Shown in pieces: positions 25,761 to 40,523 of a DNA stretch of 64,000 nt. The stretch comes from Grifola frondosa (Eukaryota; Basidiomycota; Agaricomycetes; Polyporales; Grifolaceae), in contig LUGG01000007.1 in assembly GCA_001683735.1 (NCBI GenBank), positions 1,426,001 through 1,490,000 of the forward strand, in the 5' to 3' direction. The number at the start of each line of letters is the position of its first letter. Within the stretch, counting starts at the first letter, position 1. The notes under the pieces were generated by a model. That model was not told the DNA's origin. It saw nothing but the letters and a program-made list of their open reading frames with translations, and did not search any database. The translations under genes were made by a program, and so were the position numbers.

Positions 25761-26072
25761 CTCTGACAACAGCGCCAGGGTTTTGTACAAAAAGGGGAAC
25801 ACTTCGACAAGGTGTTGTTTTTCCGGGGATATGTACCTCCATCTCCCAATTCGCGAGCGGACGACGACATCCCTTGCCTGCGGCGGATGTGCCACTTCTG
25901 CGCCTGCCATGCCGCATAGGAGAGACGAACGATCAGAGCTCGTTGGCAGGTGGTGGCTTAGTAATCGTAGAATACCGCGTCCGATGTATGTTTGTCAGAA
26001 GCAATCCATCCTCATTCTATTGCTCCTGCTCCCCAACTCCTTTAGTCGGGTGCTACATCATCCATCATCCTT
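25761..26072. other. No recognised gene
   Basis: Short overlapping frames on both strands with no motif. The left end of the transposon that follows may lie here. Confidence 0.4.
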
Positions 26073-29000
26073 ATGAACGTCCCTCATCGTCAGGGAAATT
26101 CAAGCAATGCTACTTCCGGTCCTAGTCCTGGGACAATCAGGCGATGGCGAAGGCAAGACAGGTTGCAAGCATTACTTCAATCTCTGCAGACAGAATCTGA
26201 GACTAACGTCTTGGGGAGAGCTGTATCTGCTTCTACATTGAAGGCGACAAGAGGTTGCCGAAATATCCCCGTACATCTACAGTTGAAGAACAATCGATTT
26301 CCAACATCAAGGACGAACAGACTGACAGGAGGAGGGCTTTGACGTAGCTTTGTCGGCCCATGCTATCCGGCTGCTAGAGGACCTACGATGTCTTCGACAG
26401 GATTTTCATACCAGGATCATCGCGTTCTCCGTAGACCCCCGTTCCTTGTCTTTGTCCATGATCCGGCGTTATCAGAAGCGCTTCACGAATCATGCTTCGA
26501 CTTCCAAAATGTCGGCACATATGCTCTGAAGTCCAACATTCTTCCAAGTAGGAACTTCTTGGAGCACGAGAGTTGGCTTCTTTCTACCCGAGCAACCTTG
26601 CAGGCGATAGAATCTTGTGGCAACAGCGCTGTGGCTGCTGCGCGAGAGTTGCTTTCCACCCAGATAGAGGACGAGCTTCGTCGCCTATCTGATGTGAAAC
26701 ATTTGGAGTGGGAGAGGCAAAGAACCACCCGTGGTCCCCCTGTACACGGACAACCGCTTCGTGTAGACACTGGTACGTGGTCCAATTATATATAGATGTG
26801 GATCTTCTTCATCCCGTTGTATTCAGATCGTTATTTTGACATACAATCACAATTATGGACTCCCAGAAATACGATCATCCAGGCATCATACGTGCTTGTC
26901 CTCCTTCTACACCTCGTTTATGGCCTACCCAGGAGGGCCACTCAAGTATTATTGGCAGGATTACGGTGCATCATTCAAATATCCCTAAAATTTGCTCGTG
27001 GAGATTTGACTCCAAGCGATCAACATCTCATCAGTCGGATTTGTTGGGATCCTGAGACTGTCATTGCCGCGTTCGATCTGGAGCCATCTGTAAAGTGTTA
27101 CCTTTGCTGTCCTAAATGTTATGCTGTATACGACCGCGATGCATCCCCTCCTGATATCTGCACTTATCAAGTCACGGCAACAAGCGCTCCATGCAATGCG
27201 AAGCTATGGCGAAAATGCAACACCCTGCCTACACTCTCCCGCCGTCCTACCCGCCAATATCTTCATCAATCTCTGAAACAGTGGATTGGACGATTACTCT
27301 CTCGCGTTGATATCCAAGACTATTTGGACAAGGCCCCCGAGGAGAAAAACGGTCCTATGAAGGACGTCTTCGATGGGGAAGTGTTTCGCTCTTTTCTGGG
27401 TCCCGACGGCAAACCTTTCCTTTCTGCATCCGCATGGGAGGTGAGGTTGATCTTTAGCCTTAACATGGATGGTTTCAACCCGTTTCAAATGAAAGAAGGA
27501 AAACAGAACGTAACAAGCACTGCCATGTACATGGTGTGTTTGAATCTTCCTCCCCATTTGCGTTATCTTCCAGAAAATGTGTACCTCGCCGGTGTCATAC
27601 CTGGCCCTGGAAAACCACATTTGGATCAACTTAATCATTTCCTGGCTCTGATAGTGGATGAATTAGTGACATTCTGGGAGCCTGGAGTTGAATACACTCG
27701 CTCATGCAAATTCGTATCGGGTTGTCGGGTTCTCGCTGCTTTGGTCCCGCTGGTGTCCGATATTCCCGCCGCACGCCAGGTTGCCGGGATAGGGTCTCAT
27801 AATCATACATATTTCTGCAGCTACTGTAGGCTGAAAAGCGAAGACATCGAGAACCTCGAACCTCATACATGGCCTCCACACGACCTCGAATTCCATCGTA
27901 GCAGTGCCGAGGAATGGAGGACAGCTGGAAGTGCGACCGAACGGGAAGCCGCTTTCTTGCGAAATGGTGGCATCCGGTATTCAGAATTGCTTCGGTTACC
28001 GTACTGGGATCCTATCCGATTGTCGTGATTGACTCCATGCACAACCTCTACCTCGGCATCATCAAGAACCACATTCAAGAGATTTGGGGCATCAGCGTGG
28101 ATGCGGATGACAGCACTGCAGAACATGTGATGAAATGTTCCCCTGTCCGGCCGGACGCAGAAAAGATGGGTTATGCGGTCAATTGTCTATATTACGGTTC
28201 TGAAGGCTTGCTCAAAGGATGTGGCAAGCCTGCACTGTGGCATCTATGCGCAGACCACAATTTGCGGCGTGCAGGGACAACCAAGATGCTGATGAAACAT
28301 CTCGTAAAATGGGTAAGTGTACTTGTCAATTTTTAGTCAACATTCATTTTCAATCACGATACAGCGCGTTCAGGAGGGGCTTCCGATCCAATTGGAGTCC
28401 CAGATCCCGCATGCTTCTTCCACGGCACAGGCCCATGCCCCACAGCAACAATCCGCATCTTCTGTAGGAAATTCCACGATCAACTCCCCAAAACTCCATC
28501 AGAAGAGGAGCTTGAGAAAGCCGAAAAGACTTTGAAGAATGCGAAATCGGCGAAGACCCTGCAAAATAAGGGGAAGGGCATATTGGTGGCTTTATGTGAC
28601 AGACGCGGGTTGCTCACGGAAGGCATCAAGGCAGATCTCGCGCGTCGTTTGTTTGAATGGGTGAGTTATCTACAGCATTCTTATTCACTCTCCGTTTCTG
28701 AAGATATCACTAGCGCGAATCGCATCACCAATCAGCTAATGTAAAGGGCAAAGAGGTTCGTCGAGTAACAGATGCAAAAAAAGTCATAATCAAATGTCTC
28801 TACAGGTTGCTACTCCGCCAACATTACCAGAACCTCGGGCAGAAAAAGCTAGATCCAAGGAGCCCGCAAAGGACGCCAGACCCTGGAAGAGTTCCTCAAG
28901 GATCGATCCCGAATGGAGCTTCCAAGCTGGATAACCCCTGCACCTGTGGGATTTGGCACTACCCAACATGGAAAACTCAGCGCCGATCAATGGAAGACTG

Positions 29001-30268
29001 TTGGTACCATCAATCTTCCCATTACTCTGATTAGGACGTGGGGATCGGAAACTGGCAGGCGTTTAGAAATGCTACGAAACTTCATGGAAGCGGTTGAGGC
29101 GATTGAGATCATAGGTTTGAGAGAAATCGACGCCACCACATTGAAATCGCGGGACAATGCATGCAAAGATATCTAAAGTCGGTTGTACTCCTTCACAAGG
29201 AAGCAAAGGTCTTGCCAAACCACCACTTCGCGCTACATCTGCCTGAATTCTTGCGGTTATTCGGACCCGTTCATGCCTGGAGAACGTTCACCTTCGAGAG
29301 ATTCAATCATTTGTTGCAATCAACCAATACAAACATGAATTTTGGTGAGTATATCACTTAGATTGTGCTTCACACTAACAAGCGGCTTTTTAGGAGAACT
29401 TGAGATGACTTACATGTGACATAGCTGTCGTGCGGCCAATCTGCGACCACTGCTTCAACATCCTACAGTGTGAGAAGCCTTGGGTGAAGCTATCACCGTT
29501 CACAATCATTTATTTAACGAAGACAAGCAAGGCAACGCGGCTTGATGATATCGTCCGTGGGATTACGGAGACAACGATTCGAAGCGATTCTGGCACAAGA
29601 CACAAGGAGCTATCTTTGGATGAAACCTATTCAGTGCTTTACTCCGGCTAATAAATTCCAACACGGGTCCAGTTGCCTATGTGGATGAACGCCTTAAGGT
29701 GAAGGCATCTAGTGTGCGCTTCTTATCTCGGAGAGCAGTTCATTGCACCTGTATCGCAATTTCAGGAGTCCGGTACAAGGATCACGACACAGCACCAAAG
29801 GACAGCAATATCATTTTCCATCTCCCGGGTTTCGAGACAAACCCAGCTGGGCGTGTCAAGCTCATTTTTACTCATACAAGGCCGATCCCAGGCGGTTCCA
29901 GGATTACGGAAATGTTCTTAGCGGTAGAGCGGCTGGTCGAGCTCACCGGAGAGGACAAATGTCTCGATAACTTCCGCACATTCAAATATGCTGGAGGTCG
30001 CCTGTGCTATGCTCGATATCATGAACTGATCCACGTTATCCTCCCACGGATGTCCTTGTCATTTTGCAAAAACGTCCATGGACGATTTGAAGTTGAGCGA
30101 GAAGTGCTTCATGTGCGCCCTCTAGATCGTGTAAGTATTTTGTTCAATATTGCATTGAGAACTTTTCATATGTACTCTCTCACAGCTTATGCAAATAATG
30201 AATCCTTCACTGGTCGAAGATTCTACGGTCACGTAGTAACCATCCGACAGCAGCAATGGTTGGACTAG
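26073..30268 (+). mobile_element. CACTA (En/Spm-like) DNA transposon, ends not defined
   Basis: The stretch holds one long, intron-split tnp2-type transposase gene and nothing else. The CACTA-type assignment rests on the transposase. I did not find a convincing pair of CACTA..TAGTG termini; tagtg occurs at 30265-30269 just after the last recognisable exon, but no matching start was found. Confidence 0.6.
26073..30268 (+). CDS. tnp2-family (Transposase_21) transposase, frame interrupted
   Basis: The exons read GTIRRWRRQDRLQALLQSLQ at the N-terminus, then a long uninterrupted exon (26796-28028). That exon carries a zinc-binding motif CYLCCPKCYAVYD with later SAPCNAKLW, and the tnp2 catalytic region: PHLDQLNHFLALIVDELVTF, SGCRVLAALVPLVSDIPAAR, GSHNHTYFCSYCR. 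The hallmark VIDSMHNLYLGIIKNHIQEI follows one frame away: a single base is missing at 28019-28022, where the family reads DPIRFxVID. Downstream are an SAP-like helix (LVALCDRRGLLTEGIKADLA), LPNHHFALHLPEFLRLFGPV, ERFNHLLQSTNTNMNFGE and a C-terminal domain (KLIFTHTRPIPGGSRITEMF). A stop at 29417-29419 may be spliced out. It would catalyse excision and insertion of the element. Probably near-complete, perhaps inactive. Confidence 0.75.
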
Positions 30269-31440
30269 TGAACTCATGGAAGAGATGAGCGTCGGCTTGG
30301 CTTCGGCAGTGTATAGGGACAAGCAACAGGTATATGCGAACACATAACGATTTTGATATCTAATGCGTGTATCTTTGGTTTTCGAACTAGATATATAAAA
30401 CATATGTTTAAACAATTATTGTGTCAAACAACATTACGAAGAGATAGAGTGAGTGAGTGAATAGTGAGATAAGGGTGAGAGTGAGGTATGCAATAAGGAC
30501 GACTGAGGGTGGTCAATATTAAGCGGAGGAACAATAACGCACACAACGAAGTCATCAACGCCACTGACCGCTCTCGCCACGGCTCGCTTGCTGACCTGCG
30601 GGGCACGGAATATGTCCCGTCCGAATGCCCCACCCAAAAGCGCTCGCCTACGTCAAACCGCTCCAAACGTTGTCGTCCCTCTATATGTGATGTTGCGCTT
30701 TCTACTGGGAGGGGTAGGGGCCGTTAAGGGGAAACGGTTTCAGTCGGTATTCTTCGTTAATCTGCTGTCATCTGGGAACGCTAATCGCGAATCCTGAAAC
30801 ATGACCACGAAGCTCAGGACTGGCTCACCCGTATTGGGAGATATCATGATTTCGGGGGGTTTGGGCCATATTCTCATGAATCGGATGGCATCCTGACAAA
30901 CGGTTGATCATGAATCTGCAGCCTGGGATAAGATGGAGCAGCTTACCCTTCGTTCCGCCCACCGCTGACGTCCCCCAAACCTGCCTGCACGCTCTACACC
31001 GTGTCCAAAGACAGCGCGCAGCGTCGCACGGAGAGTCTGCACTATCGCATGCATCTTGGCACCCACGAAATCAGCAGCCACGCACCTCAGTGAAGGTCCA
31101 ATGTTCAGCTTCAGGTCATTCTTCAACATCGACCCCTGCTCTTCTTCCGATCAATGAGCCACAATCCGAGCCGGGTGTCACTGCATTCGTGAGGTGGACA
31201 CAAACATGGAGTGTGTGGGAAGAATGCAGTATGTGTGTTGAGGTTGAGTAAAGGGTCATCATGCATATGGCGAGTGATGGCGGGAGGCTCGGAGGTGCAG
31301 ACGGCGGGACGGCGGGACGCGCTTCCTAATTCAGCTTTCTGTTGTCATACCCCATTATGTCACACACATATCACGTCACCTCTCCCTGTGGCGGGATATC
31401 TATTCGGTCTTCAGTTCGTCTCCAGAGGTCTTCATATCGA
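30269..31440. other. No recognised gene
   Basis: A Ser/Pro-rich frame at 30904-31251 has no domain or splice partner. Nothing else is seen. Confidence 0.4.
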
Positions 31441-31533
31441 GGATAATGACACGCGTATGATTTGGATGCGAATCGAATTCGAATCGTGTACGATTCGCAC
31501 ACGACTCGTACGTGAGATTTGAGTCACGCGTCA
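31441..31533. repeat. Palindromic CGAATC/GATTCG cluster
   Basis: The words gcgaatcg, ttcgaatcg, acgattcgc and cgactcg follow each other within about 50 bp. The arms tgcgaatcg and cgattcgca are inverted, and gaatcgtgtacgattc is a near-perfect palindrome. Outer edges carry gacacgcgt and acgcgtc. It looks like a miniature inverted-repeat element. Confidence 0.6.
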
Positions 31534-31539
31534 CGGCCA

Positions 31540-32010
31540 GAAATGTATCCACTGAATACATTTTAATTAACTTTTCGATGTTTTCTGAATGTTTTCCGGA
31601 TATGCATAAAGTCAACATCTTGATAACATTTTAAATATGTTTTGCGATAATATTTCGGGTATCATAGTGATTACATTCTGAATAAAATCACCGGGAATAT
31701 TTGATACACATTGAAAACCCATTCTAAACAGTTCTGGGCAAAATGTTATGTATGTGTCCACAAGAAATCAAAAATATTTTATGTGGAAACATTCTCATAA
31801 TCCCAGTCAAAATGTGTTCATGGGAAAAAACCGATAAAACATATATAATGTTTTTACTATGTACTGCTAGATTACATTCTGTTATTATCTTGGGACTTGT
31901 TCCGGAAGCATTTTAAACAATATTACAATGTAATCGTAAATTTCACCTTGAAATTATTTAATCTAAGTTTACAACAATATCACTATGTTTCCGGTGGAAA
32001 CATTGGTAGT
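31540..32010. repeat. AT-rich MITE-like segment with ATGTTT/AAACAT words
   Basis: Many copies of atgttt, aaacatt and ggaaacat occur. The tight hairpin ATGTTTCCGGTGGAAACAT lies near 31985-32004, and ttttccgg / ttccggaag occur inverted at its two sides. No coding frame. A small non-autonomous element is the simplest reading. Confidence 0.45.
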
Positions 32011-32519
32011 TCCCCTCAGTGCCAGTGACCAGTAGATCCGATACCGTAGCAACCAAATATATGATTTCTTGATATTTTGATCAGTATATCTAGTGCTAGT
32101 GAGTGCTATCGAGACTCAAGAATTCCGACAATATCTGTCTAAAGAATAATATCTGGGCCTCACTAGTAATATATTGCTGCAATCTTGAACTCATGAGTAC
32201 TATGATAGACAATGGCTCAAACTATTGAGTGCTATCGAGAATGAGCACTAAACTATGATGCCTCGGGAACAGAGGACTTGTCGAGGGAGCTAGGGCTGCT
32301 CGCGAACCTAGGTATCGCTCCGGAGCATTGTCGGTTTTTCCTGATGTGACGAGAGTGGCAACCAATTCGGTTATTGCCACAGATATGCTTCTTCCTGTCG
32401 GATTTGTTTGTCATATGCTGATGGCTTATTCGCTACATACTCGGTGTGCAGTGTTATTCTCATAATTGTCAGTTTTCATATACATACCATGATGATCATT
32501 TATGTCGTTGAACCTTCTG
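32011..32519. other. No recognised gene
   Basis: AT-rich DNA with no motif, leading into the DUF6534 relic. Confidence 0.4.
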
Positions 32520-33006
32520 CAGCGTGCATTTTGCGGCAGCTGCACAGCCTAAGGTCATGACTGTATGTCTATACGTCACTTCACCAGGTTCGAATGCACA
32601 TGACATCCCTACAGGACATGCGATGGCGTGGAACGTAGTAACTACATTTGGATATGCTGGTCACCGCCAGTCTTGGCTTTTTGTCCCGGAACAAATCCGA
32701 GGTATTTCGATTATGAATATTCAGATAATTCAAGTTAATCGGCTCTGTTATGCAGGTCCAATTTTTTTCTTTCGTAGTGCCTTCGACTGTCCTCTACGCC
32801 CAAGGAAGATGCGCTAATCAAGTACCGCATTATTCGCCTCGTACGCGTGGTTGTTGTAAATGATACATAGTGCTTTCTCATGAATTATACTAACGTCTGT
32901 GTAGCTCTGTCCTTCATCACAGTGAAGCTATGTATACCTGTTTCTTATTCTAACCGTTACTGAGTTCCTTATTTTTCTACACAGAGGCTCCTTGTCATTC
33001 CAAATA
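32520..33006 (+). pseudogene. Relic of a DUF6534-type membrane-protein gene
   Basis: Two stretches match the fuller gene at 35.2-37.4 kb at the nucleotide level, introns included. 32685-32745 (SRNKSE, donor, caagttaatcgg) matches 36585-36645. 32914-33000 (gctctgtccttcatcacagtgaagct, then LLVIPNT) matches 36833-36935. The match stops abruptly at about 33006, where a CpG-poor repeat begins. The relic therefore represents the middle of the gene only. DUF6534 proteins are multi-pass membrane proteins of unknown function, typical of basidiomycetes. Confidence 0.6.
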
Positions 33007-33029
33007 CCAATTGGACAGGTGCACATCAG

Positions 33030-33850
33030 GAAAGTAGTTGTAAGGCTGTTGCACTCAGCCAAGTCTATATTGGACTCTAGTAGCTATGGTAGCACAATGT
33101 AGGATGAAGTGTATGCACCATAGTGCAATATAGTTTACAGTGATAGCACCTGTAGTCTACTATAGCTGATATAGTTCTGAGCCAACACTATAGAGCCTAC
33201 TGTTGATAGAAGGGAAATCTACTGTTGCTTAAGGTGGTCCTCTGAGAATCTTGCCTGCTACTAAAGTAAGTTGGGCTTTATATGATATTTATTGCTGACT
33301 GTGTATATGGGATTGGTTAACAATATAGCATCCTATGTTATTTTAAAACCTTGAAACAATCACCACTTGGCATTAATTTACAAACAAAGAGCTTCAGATT
33401 GGTGAAGAGAGAGGAGTGCTTCGAAAAAAGTTTCAAGTCCATTTGATCTGTGTTATTATTTATATACATTATTAAATTTACATGTTCAGATGGTGAAGTG
33501 GTTATGGAGCCATTGAAGTTAAGAAAAATGGTGGATGGCTGTAGAGGTGCCGGGTTCAAACCTGGTACAAGGACAAATGTGCTTTTTGTGTTTTGGCACT
33601 TATATTATGATTTTTCGCCGGATGCTATGACACCATCATAAATCAAATTAAAAAACATGTTATAATAATGTTTCTACATCTGTTAAAAGTGACTGGTTGA
33701 TGCAAGTTTATATTGTGCTATATAGTAGATAGAGGTTGCTACAGTGCGCAACAGAGCTGAAGCATGATGCTACAGTTGCGCAATATAGTAGGGGAACAGC
33801 AACACGCACTACAGCAACTATGTTGCAAGTGGTAGCACTACTGGGTCTCA
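33030..33850. repeat. CpG-poor element with ctatagtag motifs and Pol III-like boxes
   Basis: Both flanks carry repeated ctatagt/actatag words: ctagtagctatggtagcac and gtgcaatatag on the left, ctatatagtag, gcgcaatatagtagg and gtagcactactggg on the right. In the middle, 33489-33505 (tggtgaagtggttatgg) resembles a tRNA A box and 33547-33560 (gggttcaaacc) a B box, about 50 nt apart, followed by a T-rich stretch. This suggests a tRNA-derived SINE or a composite of small elements. It cannot fold into a functional tRNA: no acceptor stem pairs. Confidence 0.45.
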
Positions 33851-35213
33851 GAATTTTTTCCTGATGCATGCTCTCCGCGTCGCATTTGATATCATTCTAA
33901 CATTGCACACAAATAGTCTTCATTAGTATATTGACATGGATTTCGACTTCGAGATTCGCCATGAGCAAAGCGGCGGAGCTCCACGACGATGCACGCTCAT
34001 CGAGTGGCATGGAACACACCCTGCATGCCCCAAAGAGTCTAGGAACATGCCCTCTGTGTCGGGGTGGGTTGAATCCGACACATGACGAGTCACCTTCCGA
34101 TGGGCTTTTGTTCGCCTCTCGGCATAGTAGATAGCCCTGGTTGTTGTGGAGTTTGGTCTGTGCAAAAAACGACGGTGATCGTGATCTTGCTGCAGAGCGT
34201 AGAAGAACAGTGACGTGTATCCGCTGTCGCTCTGTGTCAGCCTCCATACATACGCGTGGTTTAGAAAGCTGACATACCTGTTTAGAGTACGATAAAGCTT
34301 GTGCATCTCATACAGTGCTAAGAATAATAGAAGGACCTGCGCGCTAGCCGCTAGATAAAGATGCGAGGCTGAGAGTCTAACACTTATGCTTCCTACTGGG
34401 ATAGGATAGGGAGCACCTATCTCACTGAGCTGTATCTGACCAGAAGGCGAGATGGGCCAATTTTTTATTTCTTCCGTGCAAATTCACGAAGAAAGGCTCC
34501 AGAACAGGAAATTCATCGCGACCGGAGATTCAACCACGGTGCGAACAGATTGAGCTGCAATACCCGGCCCAAACTAACTATTGAAGGTCGAAAACTGACC
34601 CTGACAATTTGAGTCAGAGTCGGATGTTGGAATATCCAGTCTCTTGTGGTACAGATGAAAACGTTCCTACTGTGCTTAGTCAGCAACCATAGTATACAAA
34701 TCGAGTATACTATACTTACCTTTGCATTAATTCCTCACGCGTTTGCAGAGCTCAGTCAAACGCTTCTACTGTTGACGTTCTTTTGTTCACATCAACATTG
34801 GGCTCAATATTTGGCATGCTCTCATCCGACAAAATGAAGACACACCCAGCTTAATCGTGGTCATGCGGCGGTGCTCGGCGCAAAGTTCCCGCACGGGCCG
34901 CCCAAATCGGCTGCATCCTAGGTCCACACAAATTGTCCAGCCTGCATGTGGTGACTCCGCAATATTGTATGGGTCCTCGCTTGTGCGCCGCTAGTGTCGG
35001 TGTCGTGTTATCCGTAGCCGAACGAACTCTGGTCCGTGCTAAAGCAGGCATGCCATATACGGCGTAATATGTCATTTTTTGGCAGCGTTTCCGAATTACA
35101 CCCCTGCCATTCAATTCGCCGCATGTGGCCATTGTATCGGTCCTGCAGTGCCCTTATGAGCACCAAAGCATCGACCTGCCTTCTTTTGCTCCGTTCATTC
35201 TCATGCAGTAGCA
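33851..35213. other. No recognised gene
   Basis: The minus-strand frames at 33897-34306 and the short frames near 34650-35130 show no family signature. No repeat is obvious. Confidence 0.4.
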
Positions 35214-37353
35214 ATGACTGACTCTACCCCACTAGAACTGAACTTGACGTTCGTCCGTCTGCAACCCCTCTTACAGCTGCATCTGACTTGCGTGGCTCTA
35301 GGTTGGGTGTCCTTCTGGTGACATTAATTTTCACGTCGATGTGCGTAGTTCTCACGGAACCGTTTCGCCGTTTCTTATATTTGTTCAACGTGCGCAGTTT
35401 GTTTGGAGGTTGTCTTCGTGCCAATACTTGAGTTTCGCCACTGACCATCCTGCAGTATCCTGTGCACAGACAGGATATTACTACAAACAATGTGTCCAAG
35501 ACCGGTGTCTTCTCAAGTGCATGGTACTGTCAAATATCACATTAATCGAATGCAATTGTGTCCTGATTTTCATCACAGGTAGCGGTTATATGGGCCTTAG
35601 ATGCAACTTATCAGGTGTTCTTTATCTGCACAAGTATGGTTTAGGAAACCTGCTGCGCCATTCCCTTCTCATATTTTCTCCAGTGTATAGCTATCTCGCC
35701 AAGAAGTCGGGACTTGCTCCTGAGAATGAGTTTACGATTTGGTAGGCCCTCGTATGTCATTGTTACTCACTTCTCTGTATCTCTTGGACGTCGTTAGGAC
35801 ATCGGATGTCTGTACACGCTCGTTCTACATTCTTATCCCACCATACTAATTGCTGTCTTTCAGGTACAAGTGATATCCAACGTAAGTAATATTCACCTAC
35901 TTCTGGTTTTGAGTCAACTCAACTCACGTCTGGTCACAGGTTGCTGTAATGGCATTGATCCAAAGGTTCGGTCGTCGTCGTAGTGTGCAAGCGGTACTGA
36001 TATTAAACTTGAAAAGCTTCTATACCTCGAAAATATGGAGACGTGAGTCCAGCCAATTGTAATGATGTCAGTCTCTCTCACATCCTTTAACAGTCAGCAA
36101 CAACAATATCCCATTGATAGTGATATTAGTACACGAGTCCCTGCGAATTACAATCGAAGTACTGACATCTCACAATTTCCTAGGCAACGTTCATCGCTGG
36201 AAGTCTTAGTGAGATAGATATCATTACATTGATTTATGTGTAAGGTCCTGACGAGAACCCCAATTTGTTACAGTCACAGCTTTTGGTATGTATTGTATCT
36301 ATTAGGCCTCTTTATTACATTGCTTAATAATTGTTTGGTATGCAGTGTTATTTGTGAAAATGTCACGCCAGCTCTCGTTTTAGTTACTAGGGCAAGATCT
36401 GATCCTTTCCACAGTCTGCGCGCCACAACAATTCAGGAGCTTAGGCGATTGGACGTGTGTCTGTTTGCTATTTTGTCACCCTCTATGAATATAACATACA
36501 TCCAGAAATTTGGCATAGCACTGAACGTGATAACTTCGTCTACGGTGATCCTTATCACTGCGAGCTTTTGCATCTTGCTTCTGAGGTCCCGAAACGGATC
36601 CAAGAGGTGCGTTCAGATTAGTCCCAAATTAATTCAGGTTAATCGACCATCATCCAGGGGCAATTTTCTGATTTCAAAATTGGTACGTTTGACTATGGCA
36701 CGCAATGAAGATGATCGACTGATCAAACATTGGATAGCTGCGCTTCTGCATCAACACAGGGATACTCACGACGTACGGCATCCTCTCTCAATTATGGATA
36801 TACCTCATTCATGTATTGTGCTAGCATCTGTGCGGCTCTGTCAATCATCACGGTGAAGCTAGTCATACCATTCCTTGCCTTCAGCTATTACTAAGAATCT
36901 TCTCTTAACTTAAAGATCCTTGTCTTACCCAATACATACATCTACACTCTTTTCTTCTACCTCGGTGGTCGTTGTAAGTATTCTTCCCCACCACATTTCT
37001 CATGGTGCTGATCCCTCCAGTATACTCCATATCGCTGGTTGCGACGCTTAATGCACGGCAGGGCCTGCGAAAGCAGGTCAACAGCATGCATGTGCCATCG
37101 GATCCGGATCCGGAGTCCGTGCGAGTATCGAGGGAGTCCCAGCGCTCTGGACAAGTGCGTATCTGCCGCAAAGAGACTCGGCGCCGGTCTAACTATACAT
37201 CAACAGTGCCTTACTGACGAGATTTATGTTGACATGGATTACGATTCCGAGATGCGCCCTGAACGGCTAAGTGCAGTCTCGCGCCTGGAAGATGCATCCA
37301 CTGGCTTCGGCCAAACCGTGCGCCACTCCAAGGCCGCTGACCCGGATGTATGA
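35214..37353 (+). CDS. DUF6534-type multi-pass membrane protein, partly decayed
   Basis: Read across introns: MTDSTPLELNLTF, LGVLLVTLIFTSM, SCAQTGYYYKQCVQDRCLLK, VAVIWALDATYQVFFICTMY, SYLAKKSGLAPENEFTIW, then GIALNVITSSTVILITASFC with ILLLRSRNGSKR, CASICAALSIITV, LVLPNTYIYTLFFYLGGRLY, SISLVATLNARQGLRKQ and a polar tail ending KAADPDV at 37353. The order of hydrophobic segments and the ending FYxxGRLYxxSLxATLNAR are what I expect of DUF6534. Function is unknown; the location should be a membrane. Junctions at 35645, 36839 and 36984 are clean; the part between about 35740 and 36480 and the stretch after 36710 need frame changes. A partial paralogue lies 2.5 kb upstream. Confidence 0.6.
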
Positions 37354-38050
37354 CTTTCTATCATGTCCATACAAGTTTTCTAGTGTGTGATGAGCTTTCG
37401 GACCAGTGCAGTTCTGAATTTTGTTACGTAGATTGAATAGTTCGAAGCTCTTCGATGAATGATGATGCCTATGGATCCTCTTGCCTTCACATGCGAAGTG
37501 TTCTCTTTGTCATGATTTTGCTACTGTTGGCGGTATGCTGCAGAAAAGCCGTTGTGTGTATACGTAATGACAAGATAAAGACCACGAGTTGCAAGAACAA
37601 TCAGAATGAATGACTCAGTTCATCAGAGTACCTGCCTGATGGAATGGACATTAAGAGAAAAAGCTAGCCGTTTATGCGGACTTTTGTGTAGTTCAAGACC
37701 GCAACCAACACTGAATGGAGGATTTGACTTCAGGAGTACTGGTTTCGACCTGAACACTGCACTGAACACGCCAACAATTGTTCCACACAAATCGAACCCA
37801 TTTCACGCAGGCCAAACCCGGTGAAATGACATCAATTCATGCTAATAGGACGACAATGAATGGGAGAGACAGAGTATGCAGACTAGGGTAACTTCGGTAC
37901 TGAGCGGAATCGTGGATCGTTAGAGAAGGAAAACTTGCAAAGAACACAGAAAGCGACCAATAAAAGGTGGGTACGTAGTAGAGCTTTTCAGAGTAGTGGG
38001 GCATGTCGGGTAACGGAAAATTATAGGAGTGGGTATGCATCGACACACGC
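37354..38050. other. Convergent intergenic region
   Basis: Should contain the 3' UTRs of the DUF6534 gene (+) and beta-tubulin (-). No other feature is recognised. Confidence 0.5.
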
Positions 38051-40017
<1,967 letters not shown>

Positions 40018-40523
40018 TCTACAGGAAGATTATCAGCCCATGATCAACCAACGCGTCACAAGAGAAAAACCGGGACACGACACAACCGCGCGTTCCCCGG
40101 CGGTTCATGCTCCCGACGTGAAGACCGTCGTGATGAACGATAGAGAGAATGCGGGGACACGTACATGAAAGGATAGTACTGGAATTGAGAGTGGAAGAGG
40201 TCGTTGGGGATCAACCGGGTGGGACGAGGTCAAAAAGGCAACGTTGTTGAGGTCTAGGGCTTCTTTATTTGTAGCGGAGCCCGAATCCCTATCATCATCG
40301 CCACATCGGCCGGCCTCCTCAGGCCCACATCCCTGCGTCCTAACTTCCAAGTCCTGCTCCCAACGTCGCTCGTGTTGCAAGGAACGACGCCGGAGCCCTG
40401 CGAACCAGTAGCGACGCGTTCCATTCGTGGATATGTCTGACAACGAGGTCTCCAACCTGGCTTTTTGAACGCTCGGCTCTCGCCTTAATCATTGACCCGT
40501 CTTAATGAAATTCGTTTGGCCAC
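40018..40523 (-). other. Probable 5' UTR of beta-tubulin
   Basis: About 500 bp between the start codon and a TATA-like box. The minus-strand frame at 40105-40455 has no family signature and is taken as leader sequence. Confidence 0.4.

Noticed and set aside
33489..33590. A functional tRNA gene
   Set aside because: A- and B-box-like words are present, but no acceptor or anticodon stem pairs and the T stem has a mismatch.
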